Assembly: GCA_019638495.1 (NCBI GenBank)
Contig: JAHBTQ010000004.1
Coordinates: forward strand, 186,001 to 250,000
Reading direction: 5' to 3'
Source of the DNA: Taibaiella sp.
GTDB taxonomy: Bacteria; Bacteroidota; Bacteroidia; Chitinophagales; Chitinophagaceae
Length of the DNA stretch: 64,000 nucleotides
This document shows positions 53,778 to 62,798 of this stretch, piece after piece (within the stretch, counting starts at the first letter, position 1; the number at the start of each line of letters is the position of its first letter). The position numbers were made by a program, and so were the translations under genes. The notes under the pieces are model-generated. The model ran no database searches, had not been told where the DNA came from, and was given only the letters and a program-made list of their open reading frames with translations.

Positions 53778-56246
53778 ATGACAGAGATAGATATATTAAA
53801 CGACATTAAAAATAGGTATTCCGATGAGAACTTAAATGAAGCGGATACACGTTATAAAATTATCGACACAATTCTCGAAAGAATTTTGAAATGGCCTAAA
53901 CATCCATTAAACCTTGAGGTTTATATTAATGGAGGTAAAGCCGACTACGTCTTGAGAGCTAAGAATAGTAAGCCAATTTTGGTTATCGAAAGCAAACAAC
54001 TAGGCACATATTTCGACCTTCCCAAAAGTGCTAATAACGATAAGTTGTTTGAAAAAATACTCGTTGAGAAATTGCTGAGCAATAAAGAAATAAATTCAGC
54101 CATTCATCAAGTTAAAGAGTATGCAGAGGATTTATTGTGTCCATATGCGGCAATATGCAATGGTAAAGTTTGGATATTATTTAAAATATCATCAAATATC
54201 AAGCCATGGAAAAAGTTACCTGCGTTTGTTATTAAAAATATAGACTACTTCATTAATGATTTCACTCATGCCTTAAGTGTTCTAGGATTCGAAAGCGTAA
54301 CAAACAATGATTCTCTAGGGCAATTTATAGGTGTGGCAAAGAAGACATATGCGGAGATATTCTACCCTAAAAACAACATTACATCATACAATATTCCTGT
54401 TAGCAATAACAAATACGCAGGCCCCTTAAAGACGATATCTAAGAAGTATTTAGGTGCGATACCAGAGGCAGATTCTGAGTTTATGAGGAGGTGCTACGTG
54501 ACAAATAAAGGAAAGCATGACGATTTACAGAAGAGTGTTCAAGGATTACTTCATGATTCACTTACTCCATATTATAAGAATTTGGGATTCCGAGACTTCA
54601 CTGATGACAAAAGTGGAGGTGCATTAGGTTTGAAAATTGCAGAAATTGTAAAAAGGGAAAATTTGGACAATGTTATCATTTTATTTGGAGGTAGAGGCGC
54701 AGGAAAGTCTACATTTTTAAAAAGGTTTCTGTTTCACACAAAGCCAATAGAAATTGAGATGTATTCCCATGTAGCATTAGTTGCTCTGTTAAAATCTTCA
54801 CAAACACCTGAAGAATTAACGACAGAGATTTGGTCGAAAGTCATTGAGAAAATTGATAAAGAGAACTATAGAAACAGCGATCGGGAGACTCTATTGAGCA
54901 TTTTCAAGAGTGAATTTGATGTTTTTGAACGACAAATTCTAGTAGGCCTCGAACCAAAATCTGAAACATATCAGGAGCTAGTAAGGGGTTTTATTAAAGA
55001 GAAAACAAGTGATGTTAAATTATTCTGTGAGAAAATCAGTTTGAAATGGAAGGACAAAAACAAAGCCCTAGTCATTTTTATTGATAACATGGATCAACTG
55101 CCGCCGGAATTACAAGATGTGTGTTTTCTTACAGCCGGGGAAATCGCAGACCGGTTAAGTTGCCTTGTAATTGTTTCAATGAGGGAAGAGAGATATTTCA
55201 ACGCAAAATCTCGAGGTGTCCTCGATGCTTACGAAAATCCTGGTTTCCATCTTTCCTCACCTGTAATACCTGAAGTAGTTGTGAAAAGGATAGATTATAT
55301 TCTTCAAAAACTAGGCGAATCTACAGATCCCGATATGGATTATGGCATTAAATCAGGCTCAGAGTTGGCAACCTTGGTTTCTTTCTTCAATATATGCAGA
55401 AATCAATTAATTCGAAAAACATCTCCACTTAGCTATTTTTTGAGATACGCGACTCATGGCGATGTAAGACAAGCGCTTGAGTTTTTTAAAGGTTTTTTGA
55501 CATCTGGTTACACAAATATATCTGAAATGGCACCTATTCAGGATTGGGTATTTCAAGTTCACCAAGTCGTTAAACCTATGATGATACCAGAACGCTTTTT
55601 CTATGATGAGGCAAAAAGCAAAATTCCCAATCTTTTTCAATTACGCAATGATACTGAAAGCTCGCATTTTACTGGTTTAAGAATACTTAATGTTCTTCAT
55701 AATCGAAGTGGTGACATATCCTCAAATGGCTTTATTGACGTGAAATATTTAATACAAAATTTCGATACAAAATATGACGCGAAAAACGACTGCATAAACC
55801 ACCTCAGCCTTTTCTTAGAGAAAGGTATAGTTGAGGCAAATAACAGACTGGAAAAATATTCCGACGAAATCGATCAAATAAAAATTACAGCACTAGGAAA
55901 CTATATATTCGAATTTCTTGTTTATAATTTCGCCTACGTCGATCTTGTAAGTTTAGATACGGGACTCTTTGACGAATCATTACACAATTATTTTGTAAAG
56001 TCAGCTGCGCAAGAAACAGACTTATATTTTAACGGAGACTTCATGTCGAGAATAGAATTGAGAATTGAGAGAGTTAACAGATTTATCGAATATTTATCAG
56101 CAAATGAAAGGCAAGAATTTATTGATTTAAATTTAGATTCGACTGAAATGAAATTCTCTGAAAAATTGAAAATAAATAATCAGAATCAAATTCAAAGAAT
56201 AAGAAGGAGTGCAACTAATAAGTTATTTCGAGACGAATATGTTTGA
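53778..56246 (+). CDS. Predicted PD-(D/E)xK nuclease fused to P-loop ATPase (candidate defence protein)
   Basis: An 822-residue protein. Residues 1-170 look like the N-terminal nuclease of type I restriction subunits (HSDR_N). Helix NEADTRYKIIDTIL is followed by Asp56 in KADYVL, then Glu71 and Lys73 in VIESKQ, then QxxxY as Gln111-Tyr115 (HQVKEYA), which is the RecB-type catalytic set. A linker of about 130 residues leads to a P-loop ATPase: Walker A GGRGAGKST (304-312), Walker B LVIFIDNMDQ (431-440), and LVIVSMREERY (463-473) as sensor strand. The C-terminal 330 residues are helical and may hold winged-helix units, without TPRs. No membrane segment, and no methylase or specificity gene nearby. 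Base and codon use are clearly A+T-richer than all neighbours, suggesting transfer. It resembles nuclease-STAND immune proteins in plan but matches none I can name. Confidence 0.7.
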   Translation: MTEIDILNDIKNRYSDENLNEADTRYKIIDTILERILKWPKHPLNLEVYINGGKADYVLRAKNSKPILVIESKQLGTYFDLPKSANNDKLFEKILVEKLLSNKEINSAIHQVKEYAEDLLCPYAAICNGKVWILFKISSNIKPWKKLPAFVIKNIDYFINDFTHALSVLGFESVTNNDSLGQFIGVAKKTYAEIFYPKNNITSYNIPVSNNKYAGPLKTISKKYLGAIPEADSEFMRRCYVTNKGKHDDLQKSVQGLLHDSLTPYYKNLGFRDFTDDKSGGALGLKIAEIVKRENLDNVIILFGGRGAGKSTFLKRFLFHTKPIEIEMYSHVALVALLKSSQTPEELTTEIWSKVIEKIDKENYRNSDRETLLSIFKSEFDVFERQILVGLEPKSETYQELVRGFIKEKTSDVKLFCEKISLKWKDKNKALVIFIDNMDQLPPELQDVCFLTAGEIADRLSCLVIVSMREERYFNAKSRGVLDAYENPGFHLSSPVIPEVVVKRIDYILQKLGESTDPDMDYGIKSGSELATLVSFFNICRNQLIRKTSPLSYFLRYATHGDVRQALEFFKGFLTSGYTNISEMAPIQDWVFQVHQVVKPMMIPERFFYDEAKSKIPNLFQLRNDTESSHFTGLRILNVLHNRSGDISSNGFIDVKYLIQNFDTKYDAKNDCINHLSLFLEKGIVEANNRLEKYSDEIDQIKITALGNYIFEFLVYNFAYVDLVSLDTGLFDESLHNYFVKSAAQETDLYFNGDFMSRIELRIERVNRFIEYLSANERQEFIDLNLDSTEMKFSEKLKINNQNQIQRIRRSATNKLFRDEYV

Positions 56247-56430
56247 CATTGAGACACTGCTTCCGTCGAAGCTAGGTCTCCTATGCCCAGCCTTGCGGGC
56301 GGTAGGGACCCGGCGGCACAATCATTTCAAGTTAAATTGGCTTTCCAGGTTCAGTGCCGGTGGTACATACAGCGGGAGCGGTCGCTCGGATTCCGTTCGG
56401 CGCAACAATGCAGTAACTCGGTTTGTCTTG
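56247..56430. other. Noncoding right flank of the nuclease island
   Basis: Composition returns to G+C-rich. It includes an imperfect hairpin (GGTCTCCTATGCCC against GGGCGGTAGGGACC, about 56274-56310) and the second copy of CCCGGCGGCAC at 56309-56319. An open frame through here looks like noncoding DNA. Confidence 0.5.
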
Positions 56431-56892
56431 TCACCGCGTTTTAAGCTGCGCTACGGCATAGTAATTAATACTGTTTTCACTACCTTGATATTCAATAGTG
56501 TTGTTGCCATAGTTTATGGTTACCATTGCTGACGGCCCGTGACAATAGAAAATTGCCTTCTTGTTTACCGGGTCGGTTTTTGCCAGGTAATACGGTTCAG
56601 TCCATAAGGTCTGAGAGCCGTATGAGTAGTTGGTACGTTTATCAAAAGCCACTATCAGAGAACTGTCGGGTTTAATAAACGTTTCCATAGAAATTTCAAC
56701 GGTGTCGTAAAATGCCTGTGATCCGCCACTTGTGGAGCTATACCTTGTATAACCTGATATCGAACCTATCATAGCATGTGTACCATTCGTCGCCTGCAGC
56801 GAATCCATCAGCGACTTAGTAGGTTGCGATGTCTTTTTGCAGCTCGCACCTAAGAACACAGTAAGAGGTAGAAAAATGAGCAGATATTTCAT
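56431..56892 (-). CDS. Lipoprotein of unknown function
   Basis: A 153-residue protein with signal peptide and lipobox (IFLPLTVFLGASC, Cys18) followed by KKTSQPTKS, typical of Bacteroidota surface or periplasmic lipoproteins. The mature domain is beta-rich with many Ser, Tyr and Asn (SISGYTRYSSTSGG, TVEISMETFIKPDSSLIVAFDKRTNYSYG, ITVNYG-like VTINYGNNTIEYQGS). Family not recognised. Stands alone. Confidence 0.65.
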   Translation of the reverse strand: MKYLLIFLPLTVFLGASCKKTSQPTKSLMDSLQATNGTHAMIGSISGYTRYSSTSGGSQAFYDTVEISMETFIKPDSSLIVAFDKRTNYSYGSQTLWTEPYYLAKTDPVNKKAIFYCHGPSAMVTINYGNNTIEYQGSENSINYYAVAQLKTR

Positions 56893-57136
56893 TGGGTGTA
56901 TATTTTCAGCGAGGAACGCAAAAATCGGGCCGTTCTTTTATCATACCCCCATTTCCACCCTATCACAAAGCGCCTGCGTCTTATCATAAAAATTCGTTTT
57001 GCGCGTTAGCGATAGATATATGACCTTTAGTGCGGCAAGCTCGTTTGGTCGCGAGATGGCCAGATGGGCAGGACGGCGCGGCTACTCGCCATGACGGAGA
57101 ATATGGTGTAAAGCCTATTCACGACGACAGCACTCC

Positions 57137-57288
57137 CAATCCTAATTCCGAATTCCCAAATTCCGAATTCCCAATTTTGCAGCGCTCTTTAGCAATTCTT
57201 AGCAGCGCGTTTAGCAATTTTCAGAAACTCCCACGCAACTTTTAGCAACCTTCGCGCGATTTTTAGCAGCGTTTAGAAGTGTTTAGAA
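57137..57288. repeat. AATTCC-type units followed by TTAGCA words
   Basis: AATTCCGAATTCCC units occur twice near 57140-57170. TTAGCA then starts at 57189, 57199, 57211, 57242 and 57263, with TTAGAA at 57273 and 57283. Spacing is irregular, so this is degenerate rather than strict tandem. Confidence 0.6.
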
Positions 57289-57506
57289 ATTACAAAATAA
57301 TAGCATAATAAATATAGGTAAGTATTTCAGACGACGGGAAGATTCAAAAGCCGTGAAAAGTTGAATTTAGAGTGGTGGCACCGGAAGCGGAAGTGTCCCA
57401 CACCTCAAAGGTGTAGGGCACTTGTGCAACGCAAATCCCGATGTGAAAGACCACTTTATTGACATTTCCCAATCCTATATGTGTATAACTCCCCCTTCCC
57501 CGCCGA

Positions 57507-57534
57507 ACTTTTTACTTTTTACTTTTTACTTTTG
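57507..57534. repeat. Heptameric tandem repeat (ACTTTTT)n
   Basis: Three ACTTTTT units and one ACTTTTG in perfect 7-bp register. The last unit, with its preceding T, forms TACTTTTG, a -7 box match. Confidence 0.8.
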
Positions 57535-57547
57535 ACTAATCAATCCT

Positions 57548-57555
57548 TACCTTTG
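57548..57555 (+). promoter_or_regulatory. -7 box for atpD
   Basis: TACCTTTG matches TAnnTTTG, giving a leader of about 35 nt before the atpD ATG. A TTTG lies 13 bp upstream, closer than usual. Confidence 0.45.
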
Positions 57556-57587
57556 CGCAAAATTTCACAGACCTAATAATAATTTAA

Positions 57588-59102
<1,515 letters not shown>

Positions 59103-59108
59103 TGTGAC

Positions 59109-59180
59109 AATTCGGCAATTTGACAATGTGACAATGCCCCGTGGGCTGTTATATTCTGAAAAGCACTGAATTGCCGAATT
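59109..59180. repeat. 12-bp inverted repeat with 8-bp periodic units between atpD and atpC
   Basis: AATTCGGCAATT (59109-59120) and AATTGCCGAATT (59169-59180) are perfect reverse complements. They are accompanied by repeats of TGACAATG on the left and CGAATTAT on the right up to about 59205. The two genes should be co-transcribed, so the RNA can fold here. Confidence 0.7.
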
Positions 59181-59210
59181 ATCGAATTATCGAATTGTCA
59201 AATTAGAACA

Positions 59211-59471
59211 ATGAACTTAGAAATATTAACACCGGAGCATAAGGTTTTCAGCGGCAAGGTTTACGGCATTCAGTTGCCGGGCACCAACGGTTCTTTCGAG
59301 ATACTGGAAAAGCACGCCCCCATGATAGCATCACTGGGCAAGGGCCGCATGAAGGTGATAAAGGAGAAGAACATGAGCCACAATGAGTCTTATGACATCA
59401 CAGGCGGCTTTGTAGAGATCCTGGGCAATGACGTGAGCGTGCTCATAGAAGACGCCACAGCCATCGACTGA
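59211..59471 (+). CDS. atpC: ATP synthase F1 epsilon subunit, short form
   Basis: An 86-residue protein covering only the beta-sandwich domain of epsilon (MNLEILTPEHKVFSGKVYGIQLPGTNGSFEILEKHAPMIASLGKGRMKV ... ITGGFVEILGNDVSVLIEDA). The C-terminal helical hairpin of the E. coli subunit (138 residues), which inhibits ATP hydrolysis, is absent. Short epsilon is usual in Bacteroidota. It belongs to the central stalk of F1. Follows atpD after 108 bp and ends before a strong terminator. Confidence 0.94.
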   Translation: MNLEILTPEHKVFSGKVYGIQLPGTNGSFEILEKHAPMIASLGKGRMKVIKEKNMSHNESYDITGGFVEILGNDVSVLIEDATAID

Positions 59472-59494
59472 AAAGCACTGGAAAAAGATAAAGG

Positions 59495-59525
59495 AAATGC
59501 CTCCATATAATGGGGGCATTTTTTT
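59495..59525 (+). terminator. Rho-independent terminator of atpD-atpC
   Basis: AAATGCCTCC and GGGGGCATTT form a near-perfect stem around ATATAAT, followed by a run of T, 24 bp after the atpC stop. Confidence 0.85.
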
Positions 59526-59568
59526 GCCCACTCCGTTACAAACAACACACCTTATTAAAGCAACGATT

Positions 59569-60246
59569 TTGAAGAAGATACTTCTCACTGCATTGGCAAT
59601 CGCCGGCATTGCCACCGCGCAGGCTCAGATATCCATTGGCCCTATTGCAGGTGGCCACTTAGCCAAATATTCGAACCGCATCAACGGCATTAATTATGCG
59701 GAAGCATCACGATCCACTGCTAACTGGCGACTAGGTGTTGCGGCCAATGTTCCAATTAGCAATCATTGGGCCCTGCAACCATCAGCAACGTACGCTACAA
59801 TGTACATCGTAAGCCCCAAGGCCGCTCCCAAAAACACACGGGTAGACCCTAATGCACTTGAGGTACCGGTTTGCCTCGCGTACAAATTCACCCCCGGCCA
59901 TAACACACTTATGCTCAGCGCCGGGCCTACTGTCGCCTATCACGTGAAGACCTATGAAACAGGCCCTGGTTACGGAACAAGTAGTGCCGGCAAGACATAT
60001 CCTGTTCTCACGAGATTCAATATAGGCGTTAACGCAACACTTGGGTACGAGTGGCAGGACGGATGGTTTTTGAGAGGGTATTACCAGCGTGTACTCACTA
60101 GCATGTATAGCGATGCTATTTACGAAACTTACGCCACACCGGCTCATGCGCCAATCCTCACCAATTTCAATTTCGGCATTACAGCCGGGTATTTCTTTAA
60201 GCTTCGTTCCGGCAAAAAACAAACCGAGGCCGGCAAACAGGAATGA
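59569..60246 (+). CDS. Outer-membrane beta-barrel protein (PorT-like)
   Basis: A 225-residue protein read from TTG 59569, which gives a perfect signal peptide (KKILLTALAIAGIATAQAQ). The ATG at 59497 lies in the terminator stem of atpC and adds 24 residues before the signal, so it is rejected. The mature chain shows about eight alternating strands (ISIGPIAGGHLAKYSN, WALQPSATYATMYIV, HNTLMLSAGPTVAYHVKTY, FNIGVNATLGYEWQDGWFLRGYYQRV, FNFGITAGYFF) of the OMP_b-brl_2 type common in Bacteroidota. Role unknown. Confidence 0.7.
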   Translation: MKKILLTALAIAGIATAQAQISIGPIAGGHLAKYSNRINGINYAEASRSTANWRLGVAANVPISNHWALQPSATYATMYIVSPKAAPKNTRVDPNALEVPVCLAYKFTPGHNTLMLSAGPTVAYHVKTYETGPGYGTSSAGKTYPVLTRFNIGVNATLGYEWQDGWFLRGYYQRVLTSMYSDAIYETYATPAHAPILTNFNFGITAGYFFKLRSGKKQTEAGKQE

Positions 60247-60321
60247 TAACTTCACTATCAGCACGGCTTTGGCTAGAATAAATTCTCTTTTTCGTATATT
60301 TATTCTTCAAACCGCACGTGT

Positions 60322-61521
60322 ATGAAGCTATCCCACCTTGGTGCCGTTATGTGCGCCTCGTTCCTTCTGGGCAGTTGTGGCAATAACGCAGCGCGGCTGG
60401 CTGAAAAGCGCGCTGCAGACAGCTTGCAGGCAATTCAAGACCGTGCCGATCTGGACCAGGTAATGGCCAAACTGGATGAGCCCATGCAGGTGTTCACTGC
60501 ACCCGGCGACCAGGTGTCCATAGTGCGCGGCAAAAAGGGAACAACGATTTTCGTGTCGCCTACAGACCTGGAAACAGAGGATGGCAAGCCCGCATCGGGC
60601 AACATAGTTGTGGAGCTCAAAGAACTTACAGACCAGCGTGCACTGGCAGGCAGTGGTGCGCAAACGGTATCAGACGGCAGAATACTGCAATCCGGCGGGG
60701 CCTACTATATCAATATGTCTTCCGGCGGCAGCAAACTAAAACTGAGAGAAGGAAAGGACCTTAAAGTGGCCTTCCCACGTATTACTGATAGTGCCATGAG
60801 TATCTTCTATGGCCAGCGCGACGCACAGGGCCAGATGAACTGGCTACCCACAGAGCAGCAACTCACCACCAGCAACGGCTATGCGGTAGAAACAGCCGAT
60901 ACCACATCAGAGGGATCCATAATGGTATATAATTCAAGAAACTATAGCCTTATGGGATATGTGGGCACAGATAGCAGTTTCCGGCGAGACACTTCCCTGC
61001 TGAATGCCATGAAAAAGCGCGTGAGAGATTCTATAGACAAAGCGCGAATGGAGGCCGCCTTCAGGCGTCGCTATGCCGACTCTGTGCGTCGTGAGCGATA
61101 CAGGCCTATCACGGAAGCCTCCCAAAAACTCAGTGAGTCGCTATATGACATTGTAAGTTTAAGGCAGCTCGGATGGGTAAACTGTGATAAATTCACTAGC
61201 GGCTCTACCACCATTCGTTATACCATCAACCCGGCAGATAGCATACTTGTGGCAGATGTTTTTCTGATCTTCAAAGGCTATAATTCCGTTGTAAAGGAAA
61301 TATTTATAAACAACACATCGAGCGGAACCAGGACCATTGATCGTGTACCAATAGCCATGCAGGTTCGCCTTGTTGCCGTGGCACACAGGAAAGGACAACT
61401 GCTCGCTTCAAAAATGGACATGACCATAGTAGAGGGCCAGCATACCGGTATCGACTGGAAGCCCGTATCGCCACAGGAGCTCGATAGCTATTTTAGGGTG
61501 AATGAGAACTGGGGGCAGTAA
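60322..61521 (+). CDS. Large lipoprotein of unknown function
   Basis: A 399-residue protein with signal peptide and lipobox (VMCASFLLGSC, Cys19). An N-terminal helical linker (AEKRAADSLQAIQDRADLDQVMAKL) is followed by a beta-rich domain (FTAPGDQVSIVRGKKGTTIFVSPTDLETEDGKPASGNIVVELKEL), which looks like an immunoglobulin-type or ZU5-like module. A second part near residues 220-270 is strongly charged and helical (KKRVRDSIDKARMEAAFRRRYADSVRRERY). A C-terminal beta domain ends the protein. It is likely exposed on an envelope surface. Family not recognised. Confidence 0.65.
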   Translation: MKLSHLGAVMCASFLLGSCGNNAARLAEKRAADSLQAIQDRADLDQVMAKLDEPMQVFTAPGDQVSIVRGKKGTTIFVSPTDLETEDGKPASGNIVVELKELTDQRALAGSGAQTVSDGRILQSGGAYYINMSSGGSKLKLREGKDLKVAFPRITDSAMSIFYGQRDAQGQMNWLPTEQQLTTSNGYAVETADTTSEGSIMVYNSRNYSLMGYVGTDSSFRRDTSLLNAMKKRVRDSIDKARMEAAFRRRYADSVRRERYRPITEASQKLSESLYDIVSLRQLGWVNCDKFTSGSTTIRYTINPADSILVADVFLIFKGYNSVVKEIFINNTSSGTRTIDRVPIAMQVRLVAVAHRKGQLLASKMDMTIVEGQHTGIDWKPVSPQELDSYFRVNENWGQ

Positions 61522-61589
61522 GGTGAAAACGTCGTAACCAAAGCTATTTCGCCCTACTATCGTCTTACTTATTAAGGAGACCACCACAC

Positions 61590-62337
61590 TTGAAAAACAA
61601 AGACCTGAATCTAAGCATACCCAGCCCCTGCAACCAGCCTTGGGAGGAGATGACGGCTAGTGGCAATGATGGCCGCTACTGCAGCCATTGCCAGAAGACG
61701 GTAATAGATTTTACCACATGGAGCGATGCCTCGCTGCATAAGTTTCTGTGGGATAAACGGGAAAAAGTGTGGCCGCTTCCTGGCCACTCAATTGAACAGG
61801 CCCCTATCCATACCACCGCAGCCACATAGCAGGCTTTACAGAATCGTGGTGGCAATGGGGCTTACCTTGCTTGCTGCCGAACCCGCAACTGCGCAAAGAA
61901 TGTCGCCAATGGACAGCGTGCGGGCTGTGTATATGCTAACTGGCGTGCAAATGGCAGCGTGTAATAATGGAGGGTTCGGTACACTCTTTTGCGAGGTGAG
62001 AGGTGATAGGTACTTACCTCTACATGGCGCTATTGTCCGGATTACCTACGAGGGAAAACAAATTGCGTTCAGAGAAACCGATAGCACGGGCACAATGCAA
62101 TTTTTACTGGAACCGGGGCTATACTCAATAAGAGCCACCTATGCCCGCTACGCAGATACTACAATTGCGCAGACGATTAAGATAGCTGCCAACGAAATCA
62201 CTGTTGCTCATTTAGACTTCCCATACAAGACTCCAAGGGGTGGCCAGACAATTGTGACAGGAGAAGTAATGGACTCAGAACCGGTAGAACACAAAGCGAA
62301 AGCAAAGACAAGAAATAAGCGCAAAGCAGACCGCTGA
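61590..62337 (+). pseudogene. Frameshifted Bacteroidota-type membrane protein with carboxypeptidase-like regulatory domain
   Basis: Two overlapping reading frames form one protein interrupted by a frameshift. The first (61590-61829, TTG start) supplies the well-known Bacteroidota opening NLSIPSPCNQPW, then GRYCSHCQKTVIDFTTWSDASLHKF. The second (+1 frame) continues with KCGRFLATQLNRPL, the sequence that should follow directly, then a membrane helix (RIVVAMGLTLLAAEPATA) and a regulatory-type beta domain (VRITYEGKQIAFRETDSTGTMQFLLEPGLYSIRATYARYADT). The switch is at an A5 run at 61762-61766. It may be a true lesion, a sequencing error, or a slippage site; I cannot decide. Confidence 0.8.
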
Positions 62338-62408
62338 TTCAAAACTAGGCTGAGCAACTTTTTGCAATCGCGTCAGCAGACTACATCAGGCAAAAGGAGT
62401 AAGTAATC

Positions 62409-62672
62409 CTAGAACTTTATATTACAAGTAGTCAACTTAGCTTCCCCTCCCGGCGACACACTGCGCATGGTGTGGTCATTCTGGTACTTGGTTGCTTCCT
62501 TTTGGTCAACCTGCTTCAGGGTTATTGTGTCCTCCTTCTTGAAAGTATAGGTCTGGGCATCAACAACATCAAACGTCCTCGTCGTGCAGAGAAAGTCATA
62601 TTTCTGCTTTTTGCACGAAACAAATGTTATCAAAACGGAACCGAAGATTATTATCCTAGGCAATATTTTCAT
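62409..62672 (-). CDS. Small lipoprotein
   Basis: An 87-residue protein with signal peptide and lipobox (IIIFGSVLITFVSC, Cys20) followed by KKQKYDF, a common Bacteroidota start. The short mature part has two further Cys (FLCTTR and TTCNIKF) likely to form a disulfide, and a Thr/Lys-rich centre. Function unknown. Confidence 0.6.
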   Translation of the reverse strand: MKILPRIIIFGSVLITFVSCKKQKYDFLCTTRTFDVVDAQTYTFKKEDTITLKQVDQKEATKYQNDHTMRSVSPGGEAKLTTCNIKF

Positions 62673-62798
62673 TGCTGATACATTTTAAAGGATAAATGTA
62701 GTCAAAAGTTATAGTCTTTAAAAGCGCATAGATATCACCTTCAAAAAAAAAATCAGAGTGCCAGGCAGGCAACCGCTGGATGCAATTCGAACGGACCT

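Noticed and set aside
53778..56246. Type I restriction HsdR subunit
   Set aside because: The nuclease start fits, but there is no SF2 helicase motif set (no DEAx box) and no hsdM or hsdS nearby; the ATPase is of P-loop AAA/STAND type.
56209..56532. 107-residue frame overlapping the end of the nuclease gene
   Set aside because: Overlaps the real gene end and the opposite lipoprotein; composition (Arg/Ser-rich) is that of noncoding DNA.
57030..57245. 71-residue open reading frame on the plus strand
   Set aside because: It runs through AATTCC repeats (yielding NSEFPNSEFP) and lacks any family-like pattern; most likely chance.
59497..59568. ATG start for the barrel protein at 59497
   Set aside because: Located in the stem of the atpC terminator and would put 24 residues before the signal peptide.
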